Source: DSNY01 sp040752195
Lineage (GTDB): Bacteria; Pseudomonadota; Gammaproteobacteria; Burkholderiales; Burkholderiaceae_F
Assembly (NCBI GenBank): GCA_040752195.1
Contig: JBFMFC010000014.1
Span: 1-64,000 of the forward strand
Direction: 5' to 3'
Length of the DNA: 64,000 nt
Shown: in pieces, positions 1 through 7,574 of the stretch
How the letters are laid out: the number at the start of each line of letters is the position of its first letter
Numbering within the stretch: position 1 is the first letter of the stretch
The notes under the pieces: generated by a model
Database searches by the model: none
What the model was told of the DNA's origin: nothing
What the model saw: the letters and a program-made list of their open reading frames with translations, nothing else
Program-made: the position numbers and the translations under genes

Positions 1-1796
1 ACGTACGGCGTGCCGGTGTCGAACGCCGGCAGGCCGCTCTTGAACAGGTCGACGAGGAACGCGCCGGCCGGCTCGGTGATCGCCTTGCGCACGAAGATCC
101 GCAGGATGTCGCGGCCGATCGCCTGCAGCAGGCCGCGGAAGCCTTCGCCGGAGACGATGGCATCCTCGAACGCGCTCTGGAACGTCAGGCCCAGTTCCTC
201 GGCGATCGAACGCGTCTCGTCGAGTTCGTTGCCGATGCCGGCGATCGCTTTGACGGCGCGCTCCGCTTCCTGCTGCGATACCTGACCGGTCTCGATCAGG
301 AACTCCAGCACCTCGGCCTGGCGACGCTTGCGGGCGGCGTCGGTCTGGCCGGTGAAGTCGAGCACCTGCGCCTTGACGCGCTCGAATTCGGCATCGGATG
401 CCTGCTGCGCATCCTGCTCTGCCTGCAGTCGCGCGAGGTCGGCTTTCGCGGCGGCTTCGATCTCGACGCGCTGCGCCCGCAACGCGATGTTCTGCTCAAG
501 CAGCACGCCGACGCGCTCCTTCTCGCGCAGCGTGAGCGTGTAACGGCCGGACCGCAGATCCTCGAGCACGCGCTCTTCGGCGCTGATGTTGCGCAGCTCC
601 TGGCTTTCGCGCACGAGCTGCTCGATGAGCTGCTTGCCGTCGTTGATCTTCTTGGCCTTGTCGTCGTCGGCGCGGAATTCGAGTCGCTCGCGGCGCATCA
701 GGCGCAGGTCGCGCGGATCGGCGTTGCGGTAGAGATCGCGTAGCGCTTGGTTGCCAATCCGCGCCGCGTCGATGTTTTGCTTCAGTCGATCAGAAAGCGA
801 CAGCGCGCGCTGTACATCCTTCTCCAATTCGGCCATCGCAATATCGGCGTCGGCTCGCACAGCATCCCGGATCGTCACGAAGCCCTTGAAGTCGAGCTGC
901 GCGAGAGCCGTCAATTGGGCCGCGATCGCCGCAATTTCCCGACCCACACCGACGAACGTCGACTCGACGTACAGGAATAAAACGGTCAGCGCCTCCGCGG
1001 CCGTCGCACCGCTGACGATGAGTTGTTCCATCCAGGATGCTGCGCCTGATCCGCGCGAGAGTTTTTCGTCCTCCCGAACAATGTCAGCCAAGCCTCTCGC
1101 CAAGCCTTCCAATGCCGGCAGCGCATCCGACAGCAGCGCGGTCGCGGTCGTGTCGGCCTCGAGCTTGAGCCGGCGGAAAGCGCGCTCCGTCGCCTCCGCG
1201 GCAGCCGCCTGCTCGGCGGTCGCGCGGGCGGTCAATTCGCTCGTACGCGCCAGTTCGTTGAAGAACGGGATCAGCTCGGCCGCACCGCGGCCGCCGAGCG
1301 CCTGCAGGATCGCCTGCTTGCCGGGCCCGTCCTGGAACCGTTGCAGCGCCTGCGCGATCTCGCGCATGAGCTGCGGCGTGTTCTTCAGCTCGCCGTTCGC
1401 GCCGCGCGCGTCGATGCCGAGTGCGGCGAGTGCCTTTCCGGCGCCCTTCGTTTCGTCGTCGGCGTCCGACAGGCCCTTCGCCAGCCGGTTGGCAAACTGC
1501 GCGACCTGGTTGAACTCGGTGCCGCTGATGCGCGCTTCGGCGTTGAGGATCGAGAGGTTCTCGACAGTCTCGCCGGTCATCTCGGCGACGTCATCGAGCG
1601 TGGCCAGCATGCCGGTCAAGCTGCGGCCGTAGGCGACGATGCCGGCGACGGACAGCCCCGCGCCGATCGCGCCGAGTGTGCGGTTGAGCCGGTCGCCGCT
1701 GTCCTTCAGGTCGGCGAAATCGCGTTTCAGCCCGCGTACCAGCGACTTCGTGTTGAGGTCGCGGCCGGTGAAGACGATCGCTACATTGGTCGCCAT
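1..1796 (-). CDS. phage tail tape-measure protein (partial, C-terminus outside window)
   Basis: The frame starts at ATG 1796 and is still open at the left edge, giving about 598 residues. Tape-measure proteins act as a ruler inside the growing phage tail. The N-terminal 150 residues read like the lambda-type family: a start MATNVAIVFTGRDLN, then GKALAALGIDARGANGEL and GGRGAAELIPFFNELA. Long Ala/Glu/Arg-rich helical stretches follow, and the last visible residues (GLPAFDTGTPYV) resemble the glycine-rich region these proteins carry near their end. The neighbour upstream is the capsid gene, only 91 bp away, with no portal, terminase or tail-tube gene between them, which is unusual. The start is supported by family likeness more than by its weak ribosome site. 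All plus-strand frames here are shadows. Confidence 0.8.
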   Translation of the reverse strand, partial: MATNVAIVFTGRDLNTKSLVRGLKRDFADLKDSGDRLNRTLGAIGAGLSVAGIVAYGRSLTGMLATLDDVAEMTGETVENLSILNAEARISGTEFNQVAQFANRLAKGLSDADDETKGAGKALAALGIDARGANGELKNTPQLMREIAQALQRFQDGPGKQAILQALGGRGAAELIPFFNELARTSELTARATAEQAAAAEATERAFRRLKLEADTTATALLSDALPALEGLARGLADIVREDEKLSRGSGAASWMEQLIVSGATAAEALTVLFLYVESTFVGVGREIAAIAAQLTALAQLDFKGFVTIRDAVRADADIAMAELEKDVQRALSLSDRLKQNIDAARIGNQALRDLYRNADPRDLRLMRRERLEFRADDDKAKKINDGKQLIEQLVRESQELRNISAEERVLEDLRSGRYTLTLREKERVGVLLEQNIALRAQRVEIEAAAKADLARLQAEQDAQQASDAEFERVKAQVLDFTGQTDAARKRRQAEVLEFLIETGQVSQQEAERAVKAIAGIGNELDETRSIAEELGLTFQSAFEDAIVSGEGFRGLLQAIGRDILRIFVRKAITEPAGAFLVDLFKSGLPAFDTGTPY

Positions 1797-1887
1797 GTAG
1801 TTGGCCTAACATCCGCGCGCTGTCGCGGTTCTCAGACGCCGCTCGCTCACCAGCGGTTCGGGCTTTAGCTGACTGATCACGTAGCCT

Positions 1888-3159
1888 TCACGGCCGCACG
1901 CCGGTGGCCACCGCGAACGCGGTCGGATACGTCACCATCAGGTCGGCGCGCGAGTGACAGAGGAATGCCAGCTGCCCTGTGGTCGCAAACTGTTCCTTGA
2001 GCAGCTGGATCGACAGCGTCTCGCGCATGAACCACTGCAGCTGATCGAAGGCACCGACGAAGATCTCGCTGCAGTCGGTCGACGTGCCGACCGTCAGGTT
2101 GTTGGGCACCTGACTCGTGTCGATGAACCGCAGCTCGCGCAGCAGGTCCGGGCGCTGCAGCGGTTGAGCGGTGGAGTCGGCCAGCGAGGCGAAACCGATC
2201 ATCGTGCGCGGACTCATGATCGCGGCCGTCGGCGCCGGCGCGTTGGCCGTGCGGATCGCCTGGTAGGCGGACAGCAGGTTCGCCCACTTGATCGTCCCCA
2301 GCGACGCCCCGTTGGCGCCGTTGGTGATGCCGTTCACGCCTGGGGTGTTCAGGATGCCGCGGATCTCCGGCGCCGTGCCGCTGCCGCGCAGGCCGGCGCG
2401 GTCCAGCTCCTTGGCCATCGCCTGCGCGATCGCCTGCTGCAGCGCCGGGCCCATGTTCGGGGAATCGGCCAGCAGCTCGCGCGAGACCTTGAAGTAGAAG
2501 GCGAGGCTGCGCGGCGTGATCGTGACCGCGCGGAAGGTCGGGTCCGATTCCGCAACGTTGCCGGCTTCCGCGCGCCAGCCGGCGGTCGGCACGGTGTCGA
2601 CCGCCGCCGCGGTCACTGACTTCGCCCCGCTGGTCATGGGCACCATGGCCGCGCCGGCGGCCAGCAGTGCGCTGACCGGCGTCAGGGCCGCCAGCAGCTC
2701 GGGCATCACCACGTGCGGCACCGTGTAGCCGCCGGCGGAATCGGTGCCGATCGACAGTGCGGCGCGGATTTCCTCGGAGGTCTTGAGGCCCGCGACGCCG
2801 CGCACGAAGTCGACCAGCGTCACGTCGTCGCGCTTGCCGCCTGCGAACAGGCCCTTCTGCTGCGCCCGCGCGCCGTAGTACGCGCGGAAGTCCGCCACGG
2901 TCCGCATCACCGGCATCACCTGGCCGGTTTCCACATCGCGCCACGCTTGCGGCGTCACCGCCGGCGAGCCCGTGACGAATTCCTGCATCTGGTCGATGCG
3001 CGCGTTGATCTGACCGGCCAGCCCCGACAGCTTGTTCATGGAGTCGTCCCACCAGCGCTGGTTCTCGTTGTTCCAGCCGGCCGCGTGCTTGTCCGAGTAG
3101 GCGCGCATCTCGTGGTTCAGCGCGTCGTGTTCTTCGCGAAGTTGGTTCAGGGTTTTCAT
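1888..3159 (-). CDS. phage major capsid protein, HK97 family
   Basis: This 423-residue protein would form the icosahedral shell. Residues 1-60 are charged and helical (MKTLNQLREEHDALNHEM onward), like the delta/scaffold domain of HK97-type capsid proteins. A linker follows, and then the capsid fold with the typical phrases GTDSAGGYTVP, AEAGNVAESDPTF, SRELLADSPN and GILNTPGVNGIT. No separate prohead protease or scaffold gene is visible. ATG 3159 is chosen because the capsid-like sequence begins there; the frame runs 20 codons further upstream into unlikely sequence. No Shine-Dalgarno is seen, and a perfect 12-bp inverted repeat lies just upstream. It follows a small HTH gene and precedes the tape-measure gene, all on the minus strand. 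Confidence 0.92.
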   Translation of the reverse strand: MKTLNQLREEHDALNHEMRAYSDKHAAGWNNENQRWWDDSMNKLSGLAGQINARIDQMQEFVTGSPAVTPQAWRDVETGQVMPVMRTVADFRAYYGARAQQKGLFAGGKRDDVTLVDFVRGVAGLKTSEEIRAALSIGTDSAGGYTVPHVVMPELLAALTPVSALLAAGAAMVPMTSGAKSVTAAAVDTVPTAGWRAEAGNVAESDPTFRAVTITPRSLAFYFKVSRELLADSPNMGPALQQAIAQAMAKELDRAGLRGSGTAPEIRGILNTPGVNGITNGANGASLGTIKWANLLSAYQAIRTANAPAPTAAIMSPRTMIGFASLADSTAQPLQRPDLLRELRFIDTSQVPNNLTVGTSTDCSEIFVGAFDQLQWFMRETLSIQLLKEQFATTGQLAFLCHSRADLMVTYPTAFAVATGVRP

Positions 3160-3163
3160 GGGA

Positions 3164-3198
3164 AACCATGATCGGGTGATGGAGCACCGATCATGGTT
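3164..3198 (-). promoter_or_regulatory. perfect 12-bp inverted repeat in the capsid gene leader
   Basis: The arms 3164-3175 and 3187-3198 are perfect reverse complements (AACCATGATCGG / CCGATCATGGTT) separated by 11 nt. The repeat overlaps the stop codon of the upstream HTH gene and ends 4 nt before the capsid ATG. It could be an RNA hairpin controlling capsid translation, a weak terminator without a U-run, or an operator for the neighbouring HTH protein. Its role is inference; the repeat itself is read directly. Confidence 0.6.
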
Positions 3199-3475
3199 CG
3201 GAAGCCGTGCGCACCGCACGGCGCGTCTTGTTGCTCCCGGTGCGAGTTGTTGCAGCCAGTGCGTTCTCGACGGTGGCGAGCTCTTTCCCGCGCAGCCAGG
3301 CCTCGACGCGGGCGAACCGGACGACGCGGATGCCGGGCGACAGCTCGACGAACCTCGGGAACGTCGGATCGCGCTGGATGATCCGAGCCAGCGTGAAACG
3401 ACTCACGCCCAGGAATGCAGCGACGGCCTTCTGCCGCATCCAGCGGTCAGTGGCGGACATCATGCCCCCGGTCAT
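3191..3475 (-). CDS. small HTH DNA-binding protein, AlpA/excisionase-like
   Basis: This protein of up to 94 residues has an AlpA/MerR-like winged helix over residues 12-62: RQKAVAAFLGVSRFTLARII, then PRFVELSPGIRVVRF and a final helix VEAWLRGK. Such proteins act as phage or satellite regulators or excisionases. The C-terminal 30 residues are basic and without known fold. It overlaps the 3' end of the upstream small gene by 29 nt, so coupling is likely. Two in-frame ATGs at 3463 and 3460 are alternative starts, since a G-run lies just before them; the true start is not settled. The target site is unknown, although the inverted repeat at its 3' end is a candidate. Confidence 0.75.
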   Translation of the reverse strand: MTGGMMSATDRWMRQKAVAAFLGVSRFTLARIIQRDPTFPRFVELSPGIRVVRFARVEAWLRGKELATVENALAATTRTGSNKTRRAVRTASEP

Positions 3476-3719
3476 CGCTGCGCACGCGCAGCCGCTCGAG
3501 CTCGGCGGTGGCGCGGCAGGCGGCGTTCAGGTCCTTGCAGATGACGGCGAGCTCGCGCCGGAGCGCCCGATCGTCGGACTCGGCCGCGATCGCCAGTACG
3601 GCGCGCAGCAGGCACAGTGTCGCCGGCACGGCGTCGAGTGCCACGCCGCGTGCGGCAACTTGGGCCCGGAGCCGCCGGAGCGGTTGCAGCCAAGCGTTAT
3701 CGGTGTTCGGTGTCGTCAT
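3447..3719 (-). CDS. hypothetical small phage protein
   Basis: This 90-residue protein is not recognised. It is rich in Ala, Arg and Leu and looks mainly helical, with a possible short coiled coil in its second half (LRRELAVICKDLNAACRATA). It has no signal peptide or membrane segment. It lies between the candidate origin and the HTH gene and overlaps the latter by 29 nt, so the two are probably translated together. The case for it being real is this coupling and position; no family evidence supports it. Confidence 0.55.
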   Translation of the reverse strand: MTTPNTDNAWLQPLRRLRAQVAARGVALDAVPATLCLLRAVLAIAAESDDRALRRELAVICKDLNAACRATAELERLRVRSDDRGHDVRH

Positions 3720-3880
3720 GCCGATCCCCTACAGTCATGCAGTACCCCCTCCCGAAACTCCCGGTCGGGAAAATTTCGTTGGCGCAACGGTCCTAGGTTC
3801 GGCGGCCATAGAGATTTGACCGCCCCCCTGTCCGGCCGAGTGTGAGATCCGCGTCAGCACCTCGCGGGAAGAGGTCGAGC

Positions 3881-3993
3881 GTGACGAAGTGACGATGTGA
3901 CGGTTTTTCCGGTTTCTCGGATTAGCGCGCGCGCACGCGCGCACGCACGTAAAGGCGGAATACGGAAAATGCGTCACATCGTCACTCCGTCAC
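3881..3993. other. candidate replication origin: inverted iteron clusters around a Z-DNA-like tract
   Basis: On the plus strand 3881-3904 holds three contiguous 8-mers: GTGACGAA, GTGACGAT, GTGACGGT. On the minus strand 3993-3970 holds GTGACGGA, GTGACGAT, GTGACGCA. The likeness continues inward (TTTTTCCG on one side, ATTTTCCG on the other). Between the clusters, 3925-3950 is a 26-bp strictly alternating purine-pyrimidine run. The right cluster overlaps the stop codon of the SF3 helicase gene. SaPI-type islands carry an iteron origin just downstream of their helicase gene, and P4 helicase binds short repeats, so an origin recognised by the adjacent helicase is the favoured reading. It is inferred from layout and not shown. 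Confidence 0.65.
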
Positions 3994-5393
3994 ACGTCCG
4001 ACCGATCGACCAGATCGCGCTCGACGAGCTGGATCCCGAGGATGCGCTTGCCGGCCCGCGTCCGCCGGCCGCGGTAACCACGACCTTCAAGATCGTCGGC
4101 GAGCGCGCGCCCGGACAGCTCCGGCGCACCGAGCGGGCGCGCCCATGCCCCGAACGCCGCGACCAGCTCCGTCAGCAGCACGCCGCCATCGCGCTCGACG
4201 ACGCAGCGCTCGGCGACGAACTGTGCGACCAGATCCTGGGTCTCGAGATACTCCCGCGTCGCCGCTACTACGTCACGCGGCGGCCGCAGACCGCCGCGCT
4301 GCCAGGCGAGACACCCGTCGACCAGCCAGCGCAGGATCGCGTCGCCCTCGGCGCGCAGCGCGTCGGGCAGCCCGCTATCCGGCCGCTGTAGCCGCACGTC
4401 AAAGTGCACGAAGTGCAGCCGGCGCGCGATGCCGTCGTCGACCGCCGGTAGCCGCGGCTTCTGATTGCCGATCAGGATCGGGACGAATTGCGGCAGGAAC
4501 TCGAAGTAATCTGCGCGCATGAACCGCGCGGCGATGCGATCGCCGCCGGTCAGGCGCTTCAGCAGCTCGACCGCCAATTTCCTCGCGCGGGAGTTCTCGC
4601 TCGCCGTGACGAGCCGCGCGCCGGCGAGTCTGGCGAGCTCGGTCGGGTGCCGCTCGCCCTGCGCTTCCTCGAAGGTGCTCATCGCCGCCGTAGCAGCGTA
4701 GTCCCCGAGCAGCCAGGTGACCGTCTCGACGATCGTCGACTTGCCGTTCCCGCCGCCACCGAAAAAAAACACGATGACGTGCTCCGGCCGCACGCCGACG
4801 AGCACGTATCCGAACAACCGTTGGATATAGCGCACCATCGCGCGCCGCCCGCGGAAGATCTGCAGCAGCGCGCGGATGAAGTGGCGCGGTCGCACGTCGC
4901 GATCGGCGACTGCGACGCGGCACAGCCGCGACACCATCCGCGCCGGATCGTGCGGCAGCAGCTCGCCCGTGCGCAGATCGATGATGCCATTCGCGGCGCC
5001 GAGCAGATACGGATTGGCGTCGAACGCATCGCCCCGCACCGCGATTGCAGGACTGTGCCGGACGTACTGCGCCACGCCGGCGACCGTGCCCCAGCGCCGA
5101 TTCCTGCGCGCGGACGACTCGTTGCCATCGTCGGACAGCCGCGCGCAGTGGAGGCCGATCTCGTGCATCGTCTCGCCGAGCGTATCGACGGCCCAGCGCC
5201 GCCCGTCCCATCGGCGGAACTCGGTGCGGTCGACGTCATACCGCAGCCGATCGACGTCCTCGGCGACGAACAACGCCGCGAATGATTGCTCCGTCGCCAG
5301 CGATGCCGCGGGAGCAACCTGCCGCGCCGCCGGCGTGCGATCGACGACGGCTAGGCGCGGCGGCGCGGGCACCGACTTACGCACCACGGGCAC
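3990..5393 (-). CDS. phage/satellite SF3 helicase (P4/D5-type primase C-terminal family)
   Basis: This 467-residue protein is of the D5/P4 helicase type that unwinds the element's own origin. Residues 40-200 form a D5_N-like region (FDANPYLLGAANGIIDLRTG). Walker A is FFFGGGGNGKST near residue 220, followed by a Walker B/B' region (GARLVTASE) and motif C (FVPILIGNQKPRLP). A winged-helix-like C-terminal domain follows. There is no TOPRIM primase domain, unlike P4 alpha (about 780 residues), so priming must come from elsewhere. The first start codon is GTG 5393 without a clear ribosome site, and GTG codons follow at once, so the exact start is uncertain. The 3' end overlaps the iteron cluster. 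Confidence 0.9.
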   Translation of the reverse strand: MPVVRKSVPAPPRLAVVDRTPAARQVAPAASLATEQSFAALFVAEDVDRLRYDVDRTEFRRWDGRRWAVDTLGETMHEIGLHCARLSDDGNESSARRNRRWGTVAGVAQYVRHSPAIAVRGDAFDANPYLLGAANGIIDLRTGELLPHDPARMVSRLCRVAVADRDVRPRHFIRALLQIFRGRRAMVRYIQRLFGYVLVGVRPEHVIVFFFGGGGNGKSTIVETVTWLLGDYAATAAMSTFEEAQGERHPTELARLAGARLVTASENSRARKLAVELLKRLTGGDRIAARFMRADYFEFLPQFVPILIGNQKPRLPAVDDGIARRLHFVHFDVRLQRPDSGLPDALRAEGDAILRWLVDGCLAWQRGGLRPPRDVVAATREYLETQDLVAQFVAERCVVERDGGVLLTELVAAFGAWARPLGAPELSGRALADDLEGRGYRGRRTRAGKRILGIQLVERDLVDRSDV

Positions 5394-5457
5394 GCGATAG
5401 GTGGAAGAGCGCTGCTGCGCGGGGGCCGATCAGCGCGGAGTGCTGCATCGACAATTC

Positions 5458-5703
5458 TCAGGCAGCTCGGCGACGCTGTACACGCGAAGTCACGGCTCGA
5501 AGAGAGGGCCCACCCTGCGCGTAGGCGGTGAGCGCCTGGTCGATCAGGTCCAGGTCATAGATAACTTTGCGACCGATCCTGATGAACGGCAGGATCTTGC
5601 GGGTGGTTCTGTCTTTCTCAACGAAAGACCGCGACATACCCAGGTAGTCAGCAACGCCCTGGGCGTCGACTCGTCGTCGATGCATTGTCTCTGCGTCCGT
5701 CAT
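5458..5703 (-). CDS. AlpA-family phage regulator / excisionase
   Basis: This 81-residue protein has a winged helix-turn-helix: VDAQGVADYLGMSRSFVEKD, then LPFIRIGRKVIYDLDLIDQAL. AlpA-type proteins activate integrase or early genes, or act as excisionases, in P4-like satellites and prophages. ATG 5703 is chosen because GGAGG lies 7 nt upstream; the longer in-frame start at 5745 would bury that site. It sits directly upstream of the helicase gene and downstream of the 195-residue hypothetical gene, matching the int - alpA - helicase order common in satellites. Confidence 0.82.
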   Translation of the reverse strand: MTDAETMHRRRVDAQGVADYLGMSRSFVEKDRTTRKILPFIRIGRKVIYDLDLIDQALTAYAQGGPSLRAVTSRVQRRRAA

Positions 5704-5757
5704 GCCATGACCTCCATGCACAAACATGCACAGTGATGCTGACACGGCGCGATGCGG

Positions 5758-6345
5758 TCACCGAACTTTGCGCTTCTTCGGTACCTGTAACGTTGACGTG
5801 GGGAGATATGTGTCATCGCTGCGCGCGCGGCGCGGGTCGGCAACGAACTCGCGATGATCGCGCTGCAGTGCCTTCGGCGAGACGCCCGCAATCGGTGCGC
5901 AGGCTTTCGCGGCCGTCTCGCGCGTCCAACCGAACGGCGGACGGATCAAGGTGTTCATCTGCGTGAGCGCGCGCACTTTGCGGTAGGTCATGTCCGCCTG
6001 CTGCCAGGCGGTCAGGGCACGCGCGCCGCACTGCAGCTCGAGCGCTTTGGCGTAGTCGGCGGGCTTGATGCCCTTGCGCCGGGCGACGGCAAGCAGGGCC
6101 TTGCCGTACCTGGCGAAAGCGCGCATCAGACTCTCGGGCGGGGAAATCCCTTCGGCGAAGCAGTGCGCCAACGCCATCCACAGCAGCAGGCCGTTGCGAC
6201 GCCCGCTGCCGCGCCGGCCGCCGCTGATCTTGTACGCGTAGATGAAGTCGTTGTATTCGCTGATGCGTTGCTGCCGCTGCAGATCCGCGAATGCCTCAGC
6301 GAACTTCTCATCGACCGTGCGCCGGTCGGCGCCCTTCTTCTTCAT
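5758..6345 (-). CDS. hypothetical phage protein
   Basis: This 195-residue protein is not recognised. It is basic and mostly helical, without signal peptide or membrane span. The start overlaps the integrase stop in an ATGA junction (6342-6345), so the two are translationally coupled, which supports its being real. Residues 50-110 include GLLLWMALAHCFAEGISPPE and a Lys/Arg-rich helix; the tail ends in a basic PKKRKVR run that may bind nucleic acid. A role in excision or early control is possible from its place between integrase and alpA, but nothing in the sequence proves it. Confidence 0.7.
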   Translation of the reverse strand: MKKKGADRRTVDEKFAEAFADLQRQQRISEYNDFIYAYKISGGRRGSGRRNGLLLWMALAHCFAEGISPPESLMRAFARYGKALLAVARRKGIKPADYAKALELQCGARALTAWQQADMTYRKVRALTQMNTLIRPPFGWTRETAAKACAPIAGVSPKALQRDHREFVADPRRARSDDTYLPTSTLQVPKKRKVR

Positions 6346-7388
6346 CGCGACGCCCGCCTGCGCTTTCCGGTCGCCGCCTCGAACTTGGCGTGCAGATGTT
6401 CCGGGGTGGGCTGCACGTAGCGGGCGTGAATCTCGGTCGAACGATGACCGGTGATCGCCATGCGTTCGATCTCGTCGAAACCGAGTTCCTGCAGTCGACT
6501 CGCCGCGCCGCGACGCAGGTCATGCAGTCGCAGGTCGGGAATGCCGAGCGCACGCGTGGCTTCGGTAAACAGGTCCGTCATCTTCTCCGGGCTGACCGGA
6601 AACACGCGCTCATCGTTCCGAAGCTGCCGCTGCACGATCGCCCAGCTGTCGCCGAGCAGCGGCACCCATTCGTCGCGCGCGTGCTGGCGGCGCGGGTGCT
6701 TGCGCTGGCGGATGAGCGCCGCACGCCTCTTCTCGTCGACATCCGCCCAACGCAGCTTCTTGACGACTTCACTGCGACGCAGCCCGGTGATCGCGGCCAC
6801 GCGCATCGCATCCGCGGCGATCGCGTCGCGCTGTTGCACGTAGGCCAGCACGGCTGCGAACTCGTCTTCGGTCGGCCTGCGCGTCCGACGCGCCCCGCCA
6901 CCGATCAGCTGCAAGTGATGCAGCATCGGCCTGGCTGCGCCGATCACGTCCGGGAAGGAGACGTTCAGATAACTCGCGGTGTGGCGTAGCACGGTACCGA
7001 GCGCGCTCAGCTCCATGTTCACCGTGTACGGGCCGGCGCCTTGGTCATGGCGGAAGCGCGCCCAATGAACGAGGCGTTCAGGCGTCAGATCGACCACGCG
7101 TTCATGCCCGAGGTCCTCGTCGAGGTGCTCGAGCATGTAATGCACGTTGGTCGCCGGGTCGATCGGCCGGCCGCCCTCGTCCCGCAAGCGGCGGTAGGCA
7201 TGGATTGCGTCGGCGACGCGCATGCCGGCCGCGATGCGCGGCTCGGTCCCGGCGTCGATCCGGCTTTCGACTTCCCGGGCCCAGGCCTCCGCCTCGCGCT
7301 TCGTTCGAAAGGTCCGGGTTTGCGGTTTATGATGCTTGCGCCTGACCTGAGCCCGCCAACGCTCGCCGATCTGGATGATGGACGCCAT
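6342..7388 (-). CDS. tyrosine-type site-specific integrase
   Basis: This 348-residue phage integrase inserts and excises the element through a covalent phosphotyrosine. The N-terminal 45 residues form an arm-binding domain (IGERWRAQVRRKHHKPQTRT). A core-binding SAM-like domain follows. The catalytic domain has Arg in ITGLRRSEVVKKLRW, Lys in RQRKHPRR, the HxxR box LHDLRRGAASRL, and His and Tyr in GHRSTEIHARYV. ATG 7388 is chosen because homology begins there (MASIIQIGERW); the frame extends another 133 codons through tRNA and repeat sequence, which cannot be coding. It is transcribed away from tRNA-Arg, whose 5' end is 114 bp off. Confidence 0.95.
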   Translation of the reverse strand: MASIIQIGERWRAQVRRKHHKPQTRTFRTKREAEAWAREVESRIDAGTEPRIAAGMRVADAIHAYRRLRDEGGRPIDPATNVHYMLEHLDEDLGHERVVDLTPERLVHWARFRHDQGAGPYTVNMELSALGTVLRHTASYLNVSFPDVIGAARPMLHHLQLIGGGARRTRRPTEDEFAAVLAYVQQRDAIAADAMRVAAITGLRRSEVVKKLRWADVDEKRRAALIRQRKHPRRQHARDEWVPLLGDSWAIVQRQLRNDERVFPVSPEKMTDLFTEATRALGIPDLRLHDLRRGAASRLQELGFDEIERMAITGHRSTEIHARYVQPTPEHLHAKFEAATGKRRRASR

Positions 7389-7394
7389 ACCCTC

Positions 7395-7456
7395 GTAGCA
7401 CTCCCAAAGCACCGCCGTAGCACTGCGGCGTGCGATCCGGTGAAATGACGTGCTAC
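7395..7456. other. candidate integrase/excisionase arm-type sites (GTAGCAC)
   Basis: The heptamer GTAGCAC occurs at 7395-7401 and 7417-7423, and inverted at 7450-7456, all between the integrase start and the tRNA. Short repeated sites with mixed orientation next to the crossover are typical arm-binding sites for tyrosine integrases. The role is inferred from position only. Confidence 0.35.
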
Positions 7457-7502
7457 AGGGTAGAGCGAAAACGCTTGCGGAGCAATGGGAAGGTGCGCTA
7501 AG

Positions 7503-7574
7503 CTCGCCGTAGTTCAATGGATAGAACGGGGTCCTCCTAAGACTCAGATACAGGTTCGATTCCTGTCGGCGGGA
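7503..7574 (+). tRNA. tRNA-Arg (anticodon CCU), element integration site
   Basis: The 72-nt cloverleaf was folded by hand. The acceptor is CTCGCCG / CGGCGGG with discriminator A. The D arm is GTTC-AATGGATA-GAAC, the anticodon stem GGGTC / GACTC with loop CTCCTAA (anticodon CCT), and the T arm ACAGG-TTCGATT-CCTGT. One G-T pair occurs in the acceptor and one in the anticodon stem. CCA is not encoded. The element lies on its 5' side, so if the crossover is inside the gene the 5' part and promoter come from the element. The other att copy would be left of the window. Confidence 0.9.

Noticed and set aside
3735..3977. 80-codon minus-strand frame in the candidate origin
   Set aside because: It reads through the iterons and the alternating GC tract, has no ribosome site and no protein character. 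The DNA repeats explain the region better.
5758..5790. Basic PKKRKVR tail resembling a nuclear localisation signal
   Set aside because: Short basic runs are common in phage DNA-binding proteins; nothing else points to an effector or eukaryotic target.
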